The translations under genes were made by a program, and so were the position numbers. The notes beneath the pieces are model-generated. The model was not told the DNA's origin and did no database searches. It worked only from the letters and a program-made list of their open reading frames with translations. Positions 37,796 through 46,241 of a stretch of 64,000 nucleotides of DNA are shown piece by piece. This DNA is from Clostridiales bacterium (GTDB taxonomy: Bacteria; Bacillota; Clostridia; Saccharofermentanales; Saccharofermentanaceae), in the NCBI GenBank assembly GCA_017527865.1, contig JAFXPN010000028.1, positions 31,823 to 95,822 on the forward strand, written 5' to 3'. Every line of letters starts with the position of its first letter. The stretch's first letter is position 1.

Positions 37796-37870
37796 TGGAG
37801 CCAATGGTGGGAATCGAACCCACGACCTATTCATTACGAGTGAATTGCTCTACCCCTGAGCCACATTGGC
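37796..37870 (-). tRNA. tRNA-Thr (anticodon CGT)
   Basis: 75 bases including encoded CCA. Acceptor GCCAATG/CATTGGC, D-arm GCTC/GAGC, anticodon stem ATTCA/TGAAT with loop CTCGTAA, T-arm GTGGG-TTCGATT-CCCAC. It reads ACG codons. Nine bases separate it from the following tRNA-Leu. Confidence 0.95.
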
Positions 37871-37886
37871 GTGATTAGGCTTAAAA

Positions 37887-37915
37887 AGGATACTAATTAA
37901 GCGCTGAAGTGTCAA
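37887..37915 (-). promoter_or_regulatory. Promoter of the tRNA-Thr / tRNA-Leu unit
   Basis: A consensus -35 TTGACA (37915-37910), 17-base spacer and -10 TATCCT (37892-37887) lie 16 bases before the tRNA-Thr gene, between it and the ahcY stop. Confidence 0.8.
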
Positions 37916-37929
37916 GACTTAATAATAGT

Positions 37930-39183
37930 TCAAAAATCCCAGGAGTTAATATAATGTTCCTGTTCTTCGGTGAGTCTGTCGATATCTATGCCCTTTGTTG
38001 ACAGCAGTATCTGTGCCACCCTGTTATCAATGATCTCTGGAGCCATATAGACCCTGTTCTCGAGCTGTCTGCCGTTTTGAGCTATATACCTGGCAGACTG
38101 AGCCTGAAGAGCAAAGCTCATATCCATGATCTCAACGGCATGACCGTCTCCGGCCGCAAGATTTACAAGTCTTCCCTCGGCAAGAATGCATATTGTTCGT
38201 CCGTCTGAGAGCTCGTACCCCATAACGTTATTGCGAAGATCCATGATGTTTACTGATATATCCTTCAATTGACTGACATTAACCTCGCAGTCAAAATGAC
38301 CTGCATTGCAGCAAACGGCGCCGTCCTTCATCTTCTCGAAGTGTTCTTTGGTAATGACGTCCTTACAGCCTGTAACAGTAACGAATATATCGCCTCTGGA
38401 GGCTGCTTCGTTCATGGTCATTACTTCATATCCTTCCATGATCGCTTCGCAGGCCTTGACCGGATCGATCTCGGTAACGATTACCTTGGCGCCTAAGCCT
38501 TTTGCTCTCATGGCAACGCCTCGTCCGCACATTCCGTAACCTGCAACAACTACCGTCTTTCCTGCTACTATCAGGTTAGTGGCAGACATGATGCCTGTCC
38601 AAACGGACTGTCCCGTACCATATCTGTTGTCGAAAAGGTGCTTGCAGCGTGCATCGTTAACGGCGATTACCGGATACAGCAGCTTCCCCTGCTTCTCTAA
38701 TATATTAAGTCTGTGTACGCCTGTCGTAGTTTCCTCACAGCCGCCGATGAGCTTTTGAGTCAGATCCTTAAGATCGGAATGAAGGAGCATCGCAAAATCC
38801 CCTCCGTCGTCTATAACTATATCGGGACCGAATTCGAGCGCCATCTTAAGATGCCTGATATAATCTTCGTCACTGTCTCCGTGGATCGTATAGACGCTTA
38901 TGCCGCTGTTCTTGACAAGAGCCGCTGCCACATCGTCCTGAGTAGATAACGGATTGCAGCCTGTCAAGGCAACTTCGGCGCCTCCGCGGCTTAATGCTCT
39001 GGCAAGACAGGCTGTCTTTGCTTCGACGTGAACACTTACGGCAATCTTCATCCCCTTGAAAGGCTGTTCATCAATAAGTTCAGCCTCAATGGCTCTTAAT
39101 ACCGGCATATAGCGATACGCCCAGTCGATCTTTTTCTGTCCGTAGGGCGCCAGGTTAATATCCTTGATATCGTAATCTGCCAT
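37930..39183 (-). CDS. ahcY: S-adenosylhomocysteine hydrolase
   Basis: NAD-dependent hydrolysis of S-adenosylhomocysteine to adenosine and homocysteine. The 417 residues include CNPLSTQDD, DDGGDFAMLLH, and the NAD-binding VVAGYGMCGRGVAMRA. It lacks the KPDHYRY-type tail of eukaryotic enzymes and ends instead in HYINSWDF, which fits the shorter archaeal/Thermotoga-like subgroup. Its upstream neighbour punA handles purine nucleosides, so the two may act in sequence on adenosine or inosine. Confidence 0.9.
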   Translation of the reverse strand: MADYDIKDINLAPYGQKKIDWAYRYMPVLRAIEAELIDEQPFKGMKIAVSVHVEAKTACLARALSRGGAEVALTGCNPLSTQDDVAAALVKNSGISVYTIHGDSDEDYIRHLKMALEFGPDIVIDDGGDFAMLLHSDLKDLTQKLIGGCEETTTGVHRLNILEKQGKLLYPVIAVNDARCKHLFDNRYGTGQSVWTGIMSATNLIVAGKTVVVAGYGMCGRGVAMRAKGLGAKVIVTEIDPVKACEAIMEGYEVMTMNEAASRGDIFVTVTGCKDVITKEHFEKMKDGAVCCNAGHFDCEVNVSQLKDISVNIMDLRNNVMGYELSDGRTICILAEGRLVNLAAGDGHAVEIMDMSFALQAQSARYIAQNGRQLENRVYMAPEIIDNRVAQILLSTKGIDIDRLTEEQEHYINSWDF

Positions 39184-39203
39184 AATCAGAGTCTCCTTAA
39201 GGT

Positions 39204-40046
39204 TCAGTTCAATGATGATATAAAGAGCTTTACGAGCCTGCAGCTGTCATCGGATGCTCTTGCCGCATTCATCATGACTTCCGGATGCGAGAGTTTACCG
39301 GAATTAAGACCTGCAGCAAAGTTAGTAATGCAGGAGACAGCTGCTGTTCTCATACCGCAATGAGCCGCAACTATTGCCTCGGGTACAGTAGACATGCCGA
39401 CTGCATCAGCTCCCCACAGCTTGAGAGCCCTGATCTCGGCCGGTGTCTCGTACTGCGGACCTTTGCAATAAGCATATACTCCTTTGTGGATCCTGATGCC
39501 GGCTTCACGCGCTTTGTCCTCAAGCAAAGAAACATATTCGCTGTCATAAACTTCAGACTGATCGGGAAATCTTACACCGAACTCATCAAGGTTAGGACCG
39601 ATCAAAGGAGATATACAGAAAAAACCGATATGATCCGTGATTATCATCAATTCCGGAGGCTTAAGCTCAGGACTGATACCGCCTGCTGCATTAGTCAGGA
39701 TAAGGGTCTTTACACCAAGTTTGCTCATAACCCTGACGTAGAATGTGCAGACATCCGTACCGTATCCTTCGTATGCATGGAAACGGCCGGACATCATAAA
39801 TACCCTTTTCCCTTCAAGTGTACCGATTATCAGTTTCCCCTCGTGTCCTTCAACCGTGGATATGGGAAAACCGGGAATATCTGCATACGGAACAGTTATC
39901 TTGTCTTCACAATGATCGGCAAGAGGAGACAATCCGGATCCAAGCACAGTACAGATACCGGGGATCTCGGCACTGCCGATGATCCCGCGAATATAATTTG
40001 CGGATTTATCGATCTGCGAGATATACTCTCTCGGCGTAACTGTCAT
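39204..40046 (-). CDS. punA: Purine nucleoside phosphorylase (trimeric, PNP-I type)
   Basis: Phosphorolysis of inosine and guanosine, giving free base and ribose 1-phosphate. The 280 residues show the phosphate-binding VLGSGLSPLA, the segment SGRFHAYEGY, LILTNAAGGIS, and a late base-binding region with GADAVGMSTVPEAIVA. Size and motifs fit the trimeric enzyme rather than the hexameric DeoD. The ATG overlaps the secA stop by four bases. Confidence 0.92.
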   Translation of the reverse strand: MTVTPREYISQIDKSANYIRGIIGSAEIPGICTVLGSGLSPLADHCEDKITVPYADIPGFPISTVEGHEGKLIIGTLEGKRVFMMSGRFHAYEGYGTDVCTFYVRVMSKLGVKTLILTNAAGGISPELKPPELMIITDHIGFFCISPLIGPNLDEFGVRFPDQSEVYDSEYVSLLEDKAREAGIRIHKGVYAYCKGPQYETPAEIRALKLWGADAVGMSTVPEAIVAAHCGMRTAAVSCITNFAAGLNSGKLSHPEVMMNAARASDDSCRLVKLFISSLN

Positions 40047-42907
40047 GCATTCTTACCGCAGCAATTCTTATATTTCTTGCCTGAACCGCAGGGGCACGGA
40101 TCGTTTCTTCCGACTTTGTTCCTGTCTCTCTTCACAGGTTCGATCGTCTTGGCGCTCTGTGCAGCTCCTTCAGCCTGTTTGGCCTGTGTAGGCAAAGCCT
40201 TGGAAGTTGCCGTAGCGTTAGCGGCAGCCCTGGCCAACGGAGACACCATTGTATCGTTGGCAGCGGAAGGAGCTTCCTTTTTGCTGCCTTCAGCCTGCTC
40301 CCCTTCACCCTCACCGGCGTTATTATTCTGACGTAATTCGAATCTGCCTCTCATAAGAAGCTTCACAGAATCATCCTGGATAGCTTCATTCATCTCCTCG
40401 AACATCCGGCCGCCTTCCATCTTGTACTCAACAACAGGATCGTGCTGGCCGACAGATCTCATCCTGATGGAAGTCTGGAGCTGATCCATTGAATCGATAT
40501 GATCCATCCATTTGGTATCAACGGTCATAAGGAGCAGTGAACGCTCTGTCGCTCTGAATACATCTTTGCCGACGAGTTCTTCCTTGGCTTCAAGACTCTC
40601 CTTCGCCTGTTTATTGATAAGATCGATGATCTCAGAGGCAGAAGGAAGTTCTTTACTGTCATCCCTTATATCGTTGATGACAGGAAGATCTCCGAATATC
40701 TCGGCAAGCTTGCTGCCGAGAGAATATCTCTCGGATTTATGGATAACACCGTCATTCGCAAAAGCCATAACATGGCGCTCCGATACGTGCTCGAGCATCT
40801 TGAGCAGCGTATCATGCATATCTTCACCGTCGATGACTTTACGGCGCTGCTCATAGGTTATCGTACGCTGAATGTTCATAACGTCATCATATTCAAGAAC
40901 GTTCTTACGGGCGCTGAAGTGAATAGCTTCAAGCTTCTTCTGAGAACTGTCGATAAGCTTTGTGAGCATACCGTTCTGTATCTCCATCGTCTCATCAACG
41001 CCAAGGGTATTGTACATGTTGTTTACCCTGTCACCGCCGAATATCCTTAACAGATCATCATCAAGAGCCAGAAAGAACTTGGTCCTTCCGGGGTCGCCCT
41101 GTCGTCCGGCACGTCCTTTGAGCTGATTATCGATACGTCTGGATTCATGTCTTTCCGTACCGACGATGAAAAGACCTCCCAAAGCTTTGACTTCTTCGGC
41201 TTCCGGCCTTATCTCCTCAGATTTCTTCTCGTAGATCTCGGCATATTTCCTTCTGGCTTCGAGGATGATCTCGTCATCTGTATCATTATGGGCTGTCGAA
41301 GCTTCGATTATCTCGTCGTCATAACCTAATTTACGCATTTCCTGCTTGGCAAGGAATTCCGGGTTACCGCCCAAAAGGATATCCGTACCACGGCCTGCCA
41401 TGTTGGTCGCTATCGTAACGGTTCCTTTACGTCCGGCCTGGGCAACGATCTCGGCCTCGCGTCTGTGATTCTTGGCGTTGAGAACATTAGCCTCTATGCC
41501 TGCTTTCTTGAAAAGCTTGTCGAGATACTCGGATTTATCGACATTTACGGTACCTACCAGAACCGGCTGACCGGTCTTATGCGCCTCGATGACAGTCTTT
41601 AATACGGCATGGTACTTGCCTTTCTGCGTCTTGAATACAGCGTCATTCTCATCGATCCTCTGGATCGGCTTATTGGTAGGGATCTGAATTACATCAAGAT
41701 TATATATCTGTCTGAATTCCGCTTCTTCCGTATACGCAGTACCTGTCATTCCGGACAGCTTGGAGTACATTCTGAAGAAGTTCTGGAATGTTATGGTAGC
41801 GAGAGTCTTGTTCTCGTTAGCGACTTTTACGCCCTCTTTAGCTTCGATCGACTGATGAAGACCGTCGCTGTAGCGTCTGCCGGGCATGAGACGGCCCGTA
41901 AAATCATCAACGATAATGACTTCGCCTTCTTCTGAAACAATATACTGTTCATCCCTGTGGAAATTGCCGTGAGCCTTTAAAGCATTGTTTATGTAATGCT
42001 GAAGGTCAAAGTTAGAAGGATCCGAAAGATTGTCGATATTGAAGAATTTCTCGGCTTTCTTTATACCGTTGGCGGTAATAACAGAAGTCTTTGCCTTCTC
42101 ATCGATAACATAATCAGCATCTCCGACTATCTCGTCCATATCGACTTTATCATCGGTCTCAACAACGATATAGGGCTTTAATGTGCGGACAAAAGCATCT
42201 GCTTTCTGATAAAGATCCGAGGAGGCTTCACCTCTTCCTGATATGATAAGAGGAGTTCTCGCTTCATCGATCAGGATGGAGTCAACCTCATCGACGATAG
42301 CATAATTAAGATCCCTTTGAACCAGCTGAGCCTTCGATACGACCATGTTGTCACGAAGATAATCGAATCCGAATTCATTATTCGTTCCGTATACGATATC
42401 GCAGGCATACATTCCCTTGCGGTCTTTATTGGGTATATCGTGGATAATAAGTCCTACCGTAAGTCCCAGGAACTTATATACCTTACCCATCCATTCAGAG
42501 TCACGTCTGGCAAGGTAATCATTGACCGTTACTACATGTACGCCCTTGCCTGTCAAAGCATTGAGATAAACAGGCATCGTAGCAACAAGCGTCTTTCCTT
42601 CACCGGTCTTCATTTCAGCGATCCTTCCCTGATGAAGGACGATGCCGCCGATGATCTGAACGGGATACGGCTTTAAACCGAGAACACGCCAGGATGCCTC
42701 CCTTATGGTCGCGAATGCCTCGGGAAGAATGTCATCCAAAGTCTCTCCGTTTGAAAGCCTCGCCTTAAACTCATCAGTCTTTGCCTTGAGTTCGTTGTCG
42801 GAAAGCTTCTGATATTCCTCGTCCAAAGCAAGAACTTTCTTCTTGATAGGCTCGATCTTCTTGATCTCGTGATCGCTGTGCGTACCGAAAATCGATTCAA
42901 AAACCAT
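40043..42907 (-). CDS. secA: Preprotein translocase ATPase SecA
   Basis: Motor of the Sec export channel; hydrolyses ATP to push unfolded proteins through SecYEG. The 954 residues include Walker A (EMKTGEGKTLVA), the DEVDSILIDEARTPLIIS region (DEAD-type Walker B) and TNMAGRGTDI. A low-complexity Ala/Glu/Lys linker (about 860-925) leads to the C-terminal zinc motif C-P-C-x8-C-C (SEC-C), used to bind SecB or ribosomes in other species. It shares one base with the yerC stop and overlaps punA by four. Confidence 0.97.
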   Translation of the reverse strand: MVFESIFGTHSDHEIKKIEPIKKKVLALDEEYQKLSDNELKAKTDEFKARLSNGETLDDILPEAFATIREASWRVLGLKPYPVQIIGGIVLHQGRIAEMKTGEGKTLVATMPVYLNALTGKGVHVVTVNDYLARRDSEWMGKVYKFLGLTVGLIIHDIPNKDRKGMYACDIVYGTNNEFGFDYLRDNMVVSKAQLVQRDLNYAIVDEVDSILIDEARTPLIISGRGEASSDLYQKADAFVRTLKPYIVVETDDKVDMDEIVGDADYVIDEKAKTSVITANGIKKAEKFFNIDNLSDPSNFDLQHYINNALKAHGNFHRDEQYIVSEEGEVIIVDDFTGRLMPGRRYSDGLHQSIEAKEGVKVANENKTLATITFQNFFRMYSKLSGMTGTAYTEEAEFRQIYNLDVIQIPTNKPIQRIDENDAVFKTQKGKYHAVLKTVIEAHKTGQPVLVGTVNVDKSEYLDKLFKKAGIEANVLNAKNHRREAEIVAQAGRKGTVTIATNMAGRGTDILLGGNPEFLAKQEMRKLGYDDEIIEASTAHNDTDDEIILEARRKYAEIYEKKSEEIRPEAEEVKALGGLFIVGTERHESRRIDNQLKGRAGRQGDPGRTKFFLALDDDLLRIFGGDRVNNMYNTLGVDETMEIQNGMLTKLIDSSQKKLEAIHFSARKNVLEYDDVMNIQRTITYEQRRKVIDGEDMHDTLLKMLEHVSERHVMAFANDGVIHKSERYSLGSKLAEIFGDLPVINDIRDDSKELPSASEIIDLINKQAKESLEAKEELVGKDVFRATERSLLLMTVDTKWMDHIDSMDQLQTSIRMRSVGQHDPVVEYKMEGGRMFEEMNEAIQDDSVKLLMRGRFELRQNNNAGEGEGEQAEGSKKEAPSAANDTMVSPLARAAANATATSKALPTQAKQAEGAAQSAKTIEPVKRDRNKVGRNDPCPCGSGKKYKNCCGKNA

Positions 42908-43275
42908 TATTCTTTATCTCCTTTAAGTCTGCGGAGTGCAGTCCTGTAACCGCCCTCCGGGTTGTTATAACATGCTTTTACCCTGGATATAGTTGTAGAA
43001 CTTACCTTAGTGGCATTTCTTCCTTTCCTTGAGGAAGCGGGACTGTCTTCAGTCTTACCTGAAGCATCCTCCGGTGCCAGAGTCCTGATTATCTCTTCAT
43101 AACTCTTGCCCTCGTCTATCAATTCAAGTATCTGCCACCTGTGGAACATAGAGCAAAGCTCATTCCTGGAGCACAGATCCTTAAAGAATAAATGCAGTTC
43201 ATCCCTGTCCTTAAGAGTCAGGATCGCATCATACATACTGTCAAGAGCCTGTCTTTCCTCAGAATCAAAATCCAT
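42907..43275 (-). CDS. YerC/YecD-family TrpR-like DNA-binding protein with an insertion in the helix-turn-helix
   Basis: A 122-residue relative of Trp repressor. Residues 1-64 (LFFKDLCSRNEL, RWQILELIDEGKSYEEI) and 91-118 (SSTTISRVKACYNNPEGGY) match the YerC family. Between them, about 25 residues rich in Ser, Lys and Asp/Glu (66-90) replace the short turn usually reading TGAST. Whether it still binds DNA is uncertain. It is directly upstream of secA, sharing a base with its ATG, and two bases after a small membrane-protein gene. Confidence 0.82.
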   Translation of the reverse strand: MDFDSEERQALDSMYDAILTLKDRDELHLFFKDLCSRNELCSMFHRWQILELIDEGKSYEEIIRTLAPEDASGKTEDSPASSRKGRNATKVSSTTISRVKACYNNPEGGYRTALRRLKGDKE

Positions 43276-43277
43276 GG

Positions 43278-43517
43278 TCAGTCAATAAGTGCGAATGAAG
43301 CATCTATCAGTTCAGAAAAAAAGCCGATCATTATCAAATAAACGATCAGAGCCAAAACAACGGCAAGAAGCAGACCGAGACACACGCGCTTGGCAATAAG
43401 CTCCTTGCGGGCCTTGCGGAGGGCATCCCCTATCGTTTCCTTGCCTTCTATGCTGCTGCTTACTGAAGTAACGCCGATAGACGGTTTTCTGACACTGCTG
43501 CTCAAGTTTCTGAACAC
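43278..43517 (-). CDS. Small single-helix membrane protein of unknown function
   Basis: A 79-residue protein: a Ser/Thr-rich start, a charged helix (KETIGDALRKARKELIAKR), one hydrophobic helix (about 45-66) and a short acidic end. It does not resemble SecE closely enough to claim. The start is a GTG with AGAAAGG very close upstream, so the exact start is doubtful. It ends two bases before yerC and probably shares the yerC-secA transcript. Confidence 0.6.
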   Translation of the reverse strand: MFRNLSSSVRKPSIGVTSVSSSIEGKETIGDALRKARKELIAKRVCLGLLLAVVLALIVYLIMIGFFSELIDASFALID

Positions 43518-43595
43518 ACCTTTCTAAAATAATCCGTATAATGATAACCTAACTTCTTTTATAAAACAAATTGTCGTTTATATGTTAATGTCAAT

Positions 43596-44573
43596 TTATC
43601 CTGATATTCCGTATCGCTCAATCTGAAGAAGTACTCCTCTTGCAGCAGCATATGCATACATTGTATCAAGAGCCGCTGCCGATGATCCCGGGGAATCTTC
43701 GGGGATCACGACGATAAGGGTTCTGGATGTAATGCTTTCTCCGGGTATATCGTAACTTGATCCGCTGATGTTGACCCGTGCTCCGTTAAAACCGGCCAAT
43801 TGATCTATCTGACCTGAGACTTTGAGCAGACATGCTGCCGCAGTGGCATATGTGGGCCTGTTAAGGTCGATACTTACGATCGAAGTCACATTTCCTGAGT
43901 TGTAGGAGTTGATCACAGGAAAAGTCGGCGGAAGGTTTGCTCCGTACATTTGGGCAAAATATCTTCCCCTTGTAAAATTATCCTCATGCCATATGTCATC
44001 TGAAGGCTGAGATTCACCGTCATCTGCTGATAAGAACAGTTCAAAATCCCCGTAAAAAGGTATAACGGATATTATCTGTCTTTGAATCGGACCGATAATG
44101 GTATTTATGCAGTAGGTTACATTTACATCGATATAATAATCTTCGATATCGAGATCGACACATATCTGTTCAGGACCCCAAAAGTTACTTCCTCCGTTAT
44201 AATCAACATACTGAGATGCGATATCATCAGTAAATCTCTCCCCCATAATAATAGTTAATAAGGCAGCTCTGACCGATCCGGATGTGATCGTATCGATCCC
44301 CGCCACCGCCGAACCTATTCTCTCAATGTCCGAATTCCCGGAAGCGTTGTCCGGCAAAGCGTTTACAAGAGTCGATACAGTGTCTGAAGCCGTAACTGAA
44401 AACGGCATTATCATCGCAAAGTCCTCACAGCTTTGCTCGACCGATCTTTGCATGAGTATATCCGTACGAAGAAAGACCGTAACGCAGATTATCCCTGTAA
44501 TGAATATCAGCACTATCGATAATGATATTGCAGTCTCAAGCGATACAGTGCCTTTTTTATTGATATAAGTCAT
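43596..44573 (-). CDS. TadE-like membrane protein with a type IV prepilin-like N terminus
   Basis: A 325-residue protein. Its N terminus KKG-TVSLETAISLSIVLIF has the prepilin pattern: basic leader, Gly, then Glu five residues on and a long hydrophobic helix, as in TadE/TadF minor pilins. The rest is an extracytoplasmic domain with cysteines and no recognised catalytic motif. GAGG lies before the ATG at 44573, inside the end of the upstream gene (17-base overlap). It is the third of three similar genes. No TadA ATPase or TadV peptidase gene is in the window. Confidence 0.6.
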   Translation of the reverse strand: MTYINKKGTVSLETAISLSIVLIFITGIICVTVFLRTDILMQRSVEQSCEDFAMIMPFSVTASDTVSTLVNALPDNASGNSDIERIGSAVAGIDTITSGSVRAALLTIIMGERFTDDIASQYVDYNGGSNFWGPEQICVDLDIEDYYIDVNVTYCINTIIGPIQRQIISVIPFYGDFELFLSADDGESQPSDDIWHEDNFTRGRYFAQMYGANLPPTFPVINSYNSGNVTSIVSIDLNRPTYATAAACLLKVSGQIDQLAGFNGARVNISGSSYDIPGESITSRTLIVVIPEDSPGSSAAALDTMYAYAAARGVLLQIERYGISG

Positions 44574-45897
44574 AGGATGCCTCATAACATATAGTCTCGC
44601 CTCTGTAATCTGTTTGTACTTCAATGCCGGTAGCGTAATCCGGAAAATCCCTGTTCAAAACATCGAGCATCCTGCCAAGAAGCAGATCATCAATGACAAG
44701 ATACATATATACAGTCAGGAATTTCCTGTAATCCATCGTAAGAACATCAAAACCGCCTATACTGATAAAAGTTACTGATTCACCGTTTATGATCTTCCAC
44801 AGATCGGCGACTGCCTCGATCTCGGCCATGATCAAAGCGATTATTATCTCGTAAACTACAGGCGGAAGAGTGACTGTTCCTAATGAAACTGCAGATATGA
44901 CCACCGACAGTATATCGGCCACGGCTGATATGATCTCCCTGGTCGAAGGATCGAGCAGATCGGAGGCAATATTCTTGATAACGAGTCCTCCGTATATGTA
45001 ATAGTATGTCAGAGCCTTGCCTGCAAATCCTTGAAGTCCGGTAAGGATATATTCACTGTCATATTCATTATCCCCGTGAAACTGTGTGAAAGACGTTCCG
45101 TTAAAAGATGTGTCGTCTTCCAATGCGCAATCGAAGTTATTAGCTGCGTAATCAGCAAGACAGCTGTGAACTGCAAAAGTCTCATTGAATGCAGCACCTG
45201 TGTTATATAGATCCATGTTGAATTCGATGATGTCTGACACGAATCCCATATCAGTCGGATCAAAGCCGTTTCCGATATCCGGAGCATTATTCTTTAATGT
45301 TTTTAAAGAAGATATTAAAGAAGAGAACCTTTGATAGTATTCATTCGAAGAATCTATACCGAGCGTCTCCAGTGCCGAGGATATCGTCTGCGCTACTTCA
45401 GATCCGCCGTCTATTATAGTACTGAGTGTTTCAGCTGCCGGACCTGACATGAACTGCCTGATGCCGTTCAGGATATCTTCTCCGCCTGCCTGTTCTATCA
45501 ACTGAGTGATCTGGGAAGAGAAACGGTCGAACAGTATGCCTGACAATCTGTAGGAATAATAGACCGATACTGCTCTCTTAAGCTGATCGGTATCAAGACT
45601 GTACATACCGCTGGCATAGATAACATCGCCTTCTTCATATCCGTTAGCCGACAGCACACGGTCAAATACATATGAATTGATATTCCTTGTATCAAAAGCA
45701 TATATCCCGTAAGTCTTGAACAATTGCCTGTCATAGCTTGCAAGGTAAACTTCTGCCTGTTCTTTCAGAGCCCGTGAATAAGTCAGTCTCCGGTCAAGGT
45801 CGGCAACCAGGGCAATATAAGTAGTCTCTGTCAATATCAATGCCGACAGTATTATGGCAAGAAATAATGTGGATGTCCCCCGTTTATTCTTCCTCAT
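44557..45897 (-). CDS. Membrane-anchored extracytoplasmic protein associated with Tad-like genes
   Basis: A 446-residue protein with a short basic start (MRKNKRGTSTLF), one long hydrophobic helix, then a large secreted domain; a second hydrophobic stretch lies near residues 330-380. The start and the following SRALKEQAEVYLASYDRQLF region resemble clostridial DUF5702-type proteins found with Tad loci; this link is my recollection of the family, not a search. The ATG at 45897 has GGGAGGTG upstream and overlaps the preceding small gene by 14 bases. Confidence 0.6.
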   Translation of the reverse strand: MRKNKRGTSTLFLAIILSALILTETTYIALVADLDRRLTYSRALKEQAEVYLASYDRQLFKTYGIYAFDTRNINSYVFDRVLSANGYEEGDVIYASGMYSLDTDQLKRAVSVYYSYRLSGILFDRFSSQITQLIEQAGGEDILNGIRQFMSGPAAETLSTIIDGGSEVAQTISSALETLGIDSSNEYYQRFSSLISSLKTLKNNAPDIGNGFDPTDMGFVSDIIEFNMDLYNTGAAFNETFAVHSCLADYAANNFDCALEDDTSFNGTSFTQFHGDNEYDSEYILTGLQGFAGKALTYYYIYGGLVIKNIASDLLDPSTREIISAVADILSVVISAVSLGTVTLPPVVYEIIIALIMAEIEAVADLWKIINGESVTFISIGGFDVLTMDYRKFLTVYMYLVIDDLLLGRMLDVLNRDFPDYATGIEVQTDYRGETICYEASYDLYQ

Positions 45898-46129
45898 CCG
45901 ACACCTCCCCGAGCAAAGCGCCGTAGATGATCCTGTAATTATCGGAGATTCCCGACAGAAAGGTATTAAGCTCTTCAGGACTGACATCCGCCCCTTCTTC
46001 CATGATATCAGTGACAGCGTCATCGGCATCTGCGGATGCTTTAACACACAATTCGGCCGGCAGTATGATAAGCCCCGATATAACCAGAAGCACACATGAA
46101 AAGACAATAGCAGTTTCTAAAGTACTCAT
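45884..46129 (-). CDS. Small pilin-like membrane protein
   Basis: An 81-residue protein: MSTLETAIVFSCVLLVISGLI forms a membrane helix with Glu at residue 5, the position of the conserved Glu5 of mature type IV pilins, but without a leader peptide. The rest is acidic (DADDAVTDIMEEGADVSPEEL). It is first in a three-gene run; its ribosome site (GGGGGA) lies in the 3' arm of a hairpin. Function unknown. Confidence 0.6.
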   Translation of the reverse strand: MSTLETAIVFSCVLLVISGLIILPAELCVKASADADDAVTDIMEEGADVSPEELNTFLSGISDNYRIIYGALLGEVSDEEE

Positions 46130-46132
46130 AAA

Positions 46133-46175
46133 AGATCCCCCGTATTCCTATCTACAAATAGGATACAGAGGATCT
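46133..46175 (-). promoter_or_regulatory. Hairpin overlapping the ribosome-binding site of the pilin-like gene
   Basis: GTATCCTAT (46166-46158) pairs with ATAGGAATAC (46151-46142, one bulged base) and AGATCC (46175-46170) with GGATCT (46138-46133) on the minus-strand RNA. The GGGGGA ribosome site of the 81-residue protein falls at the end of the 3' arm, three to four bases before the ATG. It could limit translation, or could be a weak terminator for pheT. Confidence 0.5.
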
Positions 46176-46187
46176 TTTGAGAAACAG

Positions 46188-46224
46188 CCGACAAATTCCG
46201 ACAAATTCCGACAAGTTTTGTCGG
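46188..46224. repeat. Three tandem CCGACAA repeats ending in a palindrome
   Basis: CCGACAAATT occurs twice in tandem (46188-46207) and is followed by CCGACAAGTTTTGTCGG (46208-46224), whose ends pair over seven bases. It lies 18 bases after the pheT stop and may act as its terminator, although no clear T-tract follows on the minus strand. Confidence 0.7.
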
Positions 46225-46241
46225 TTGTCAAATAATAACGA

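Noticed and set aside
37635..37834. Open frames across tRNA-Leu/tRNA-Thr, including an N-terminal extension of the alpha/beta hydrolase
   Set aside because: The reading runs through two tRNA genes and a terminator; the real hydrolase start is the ATG at 37660.
39285..40331. 348-codon frame antisense to punA and the secA end
   Set aside because: It spans two real genes on the other strand and its composition is unlike a protein.
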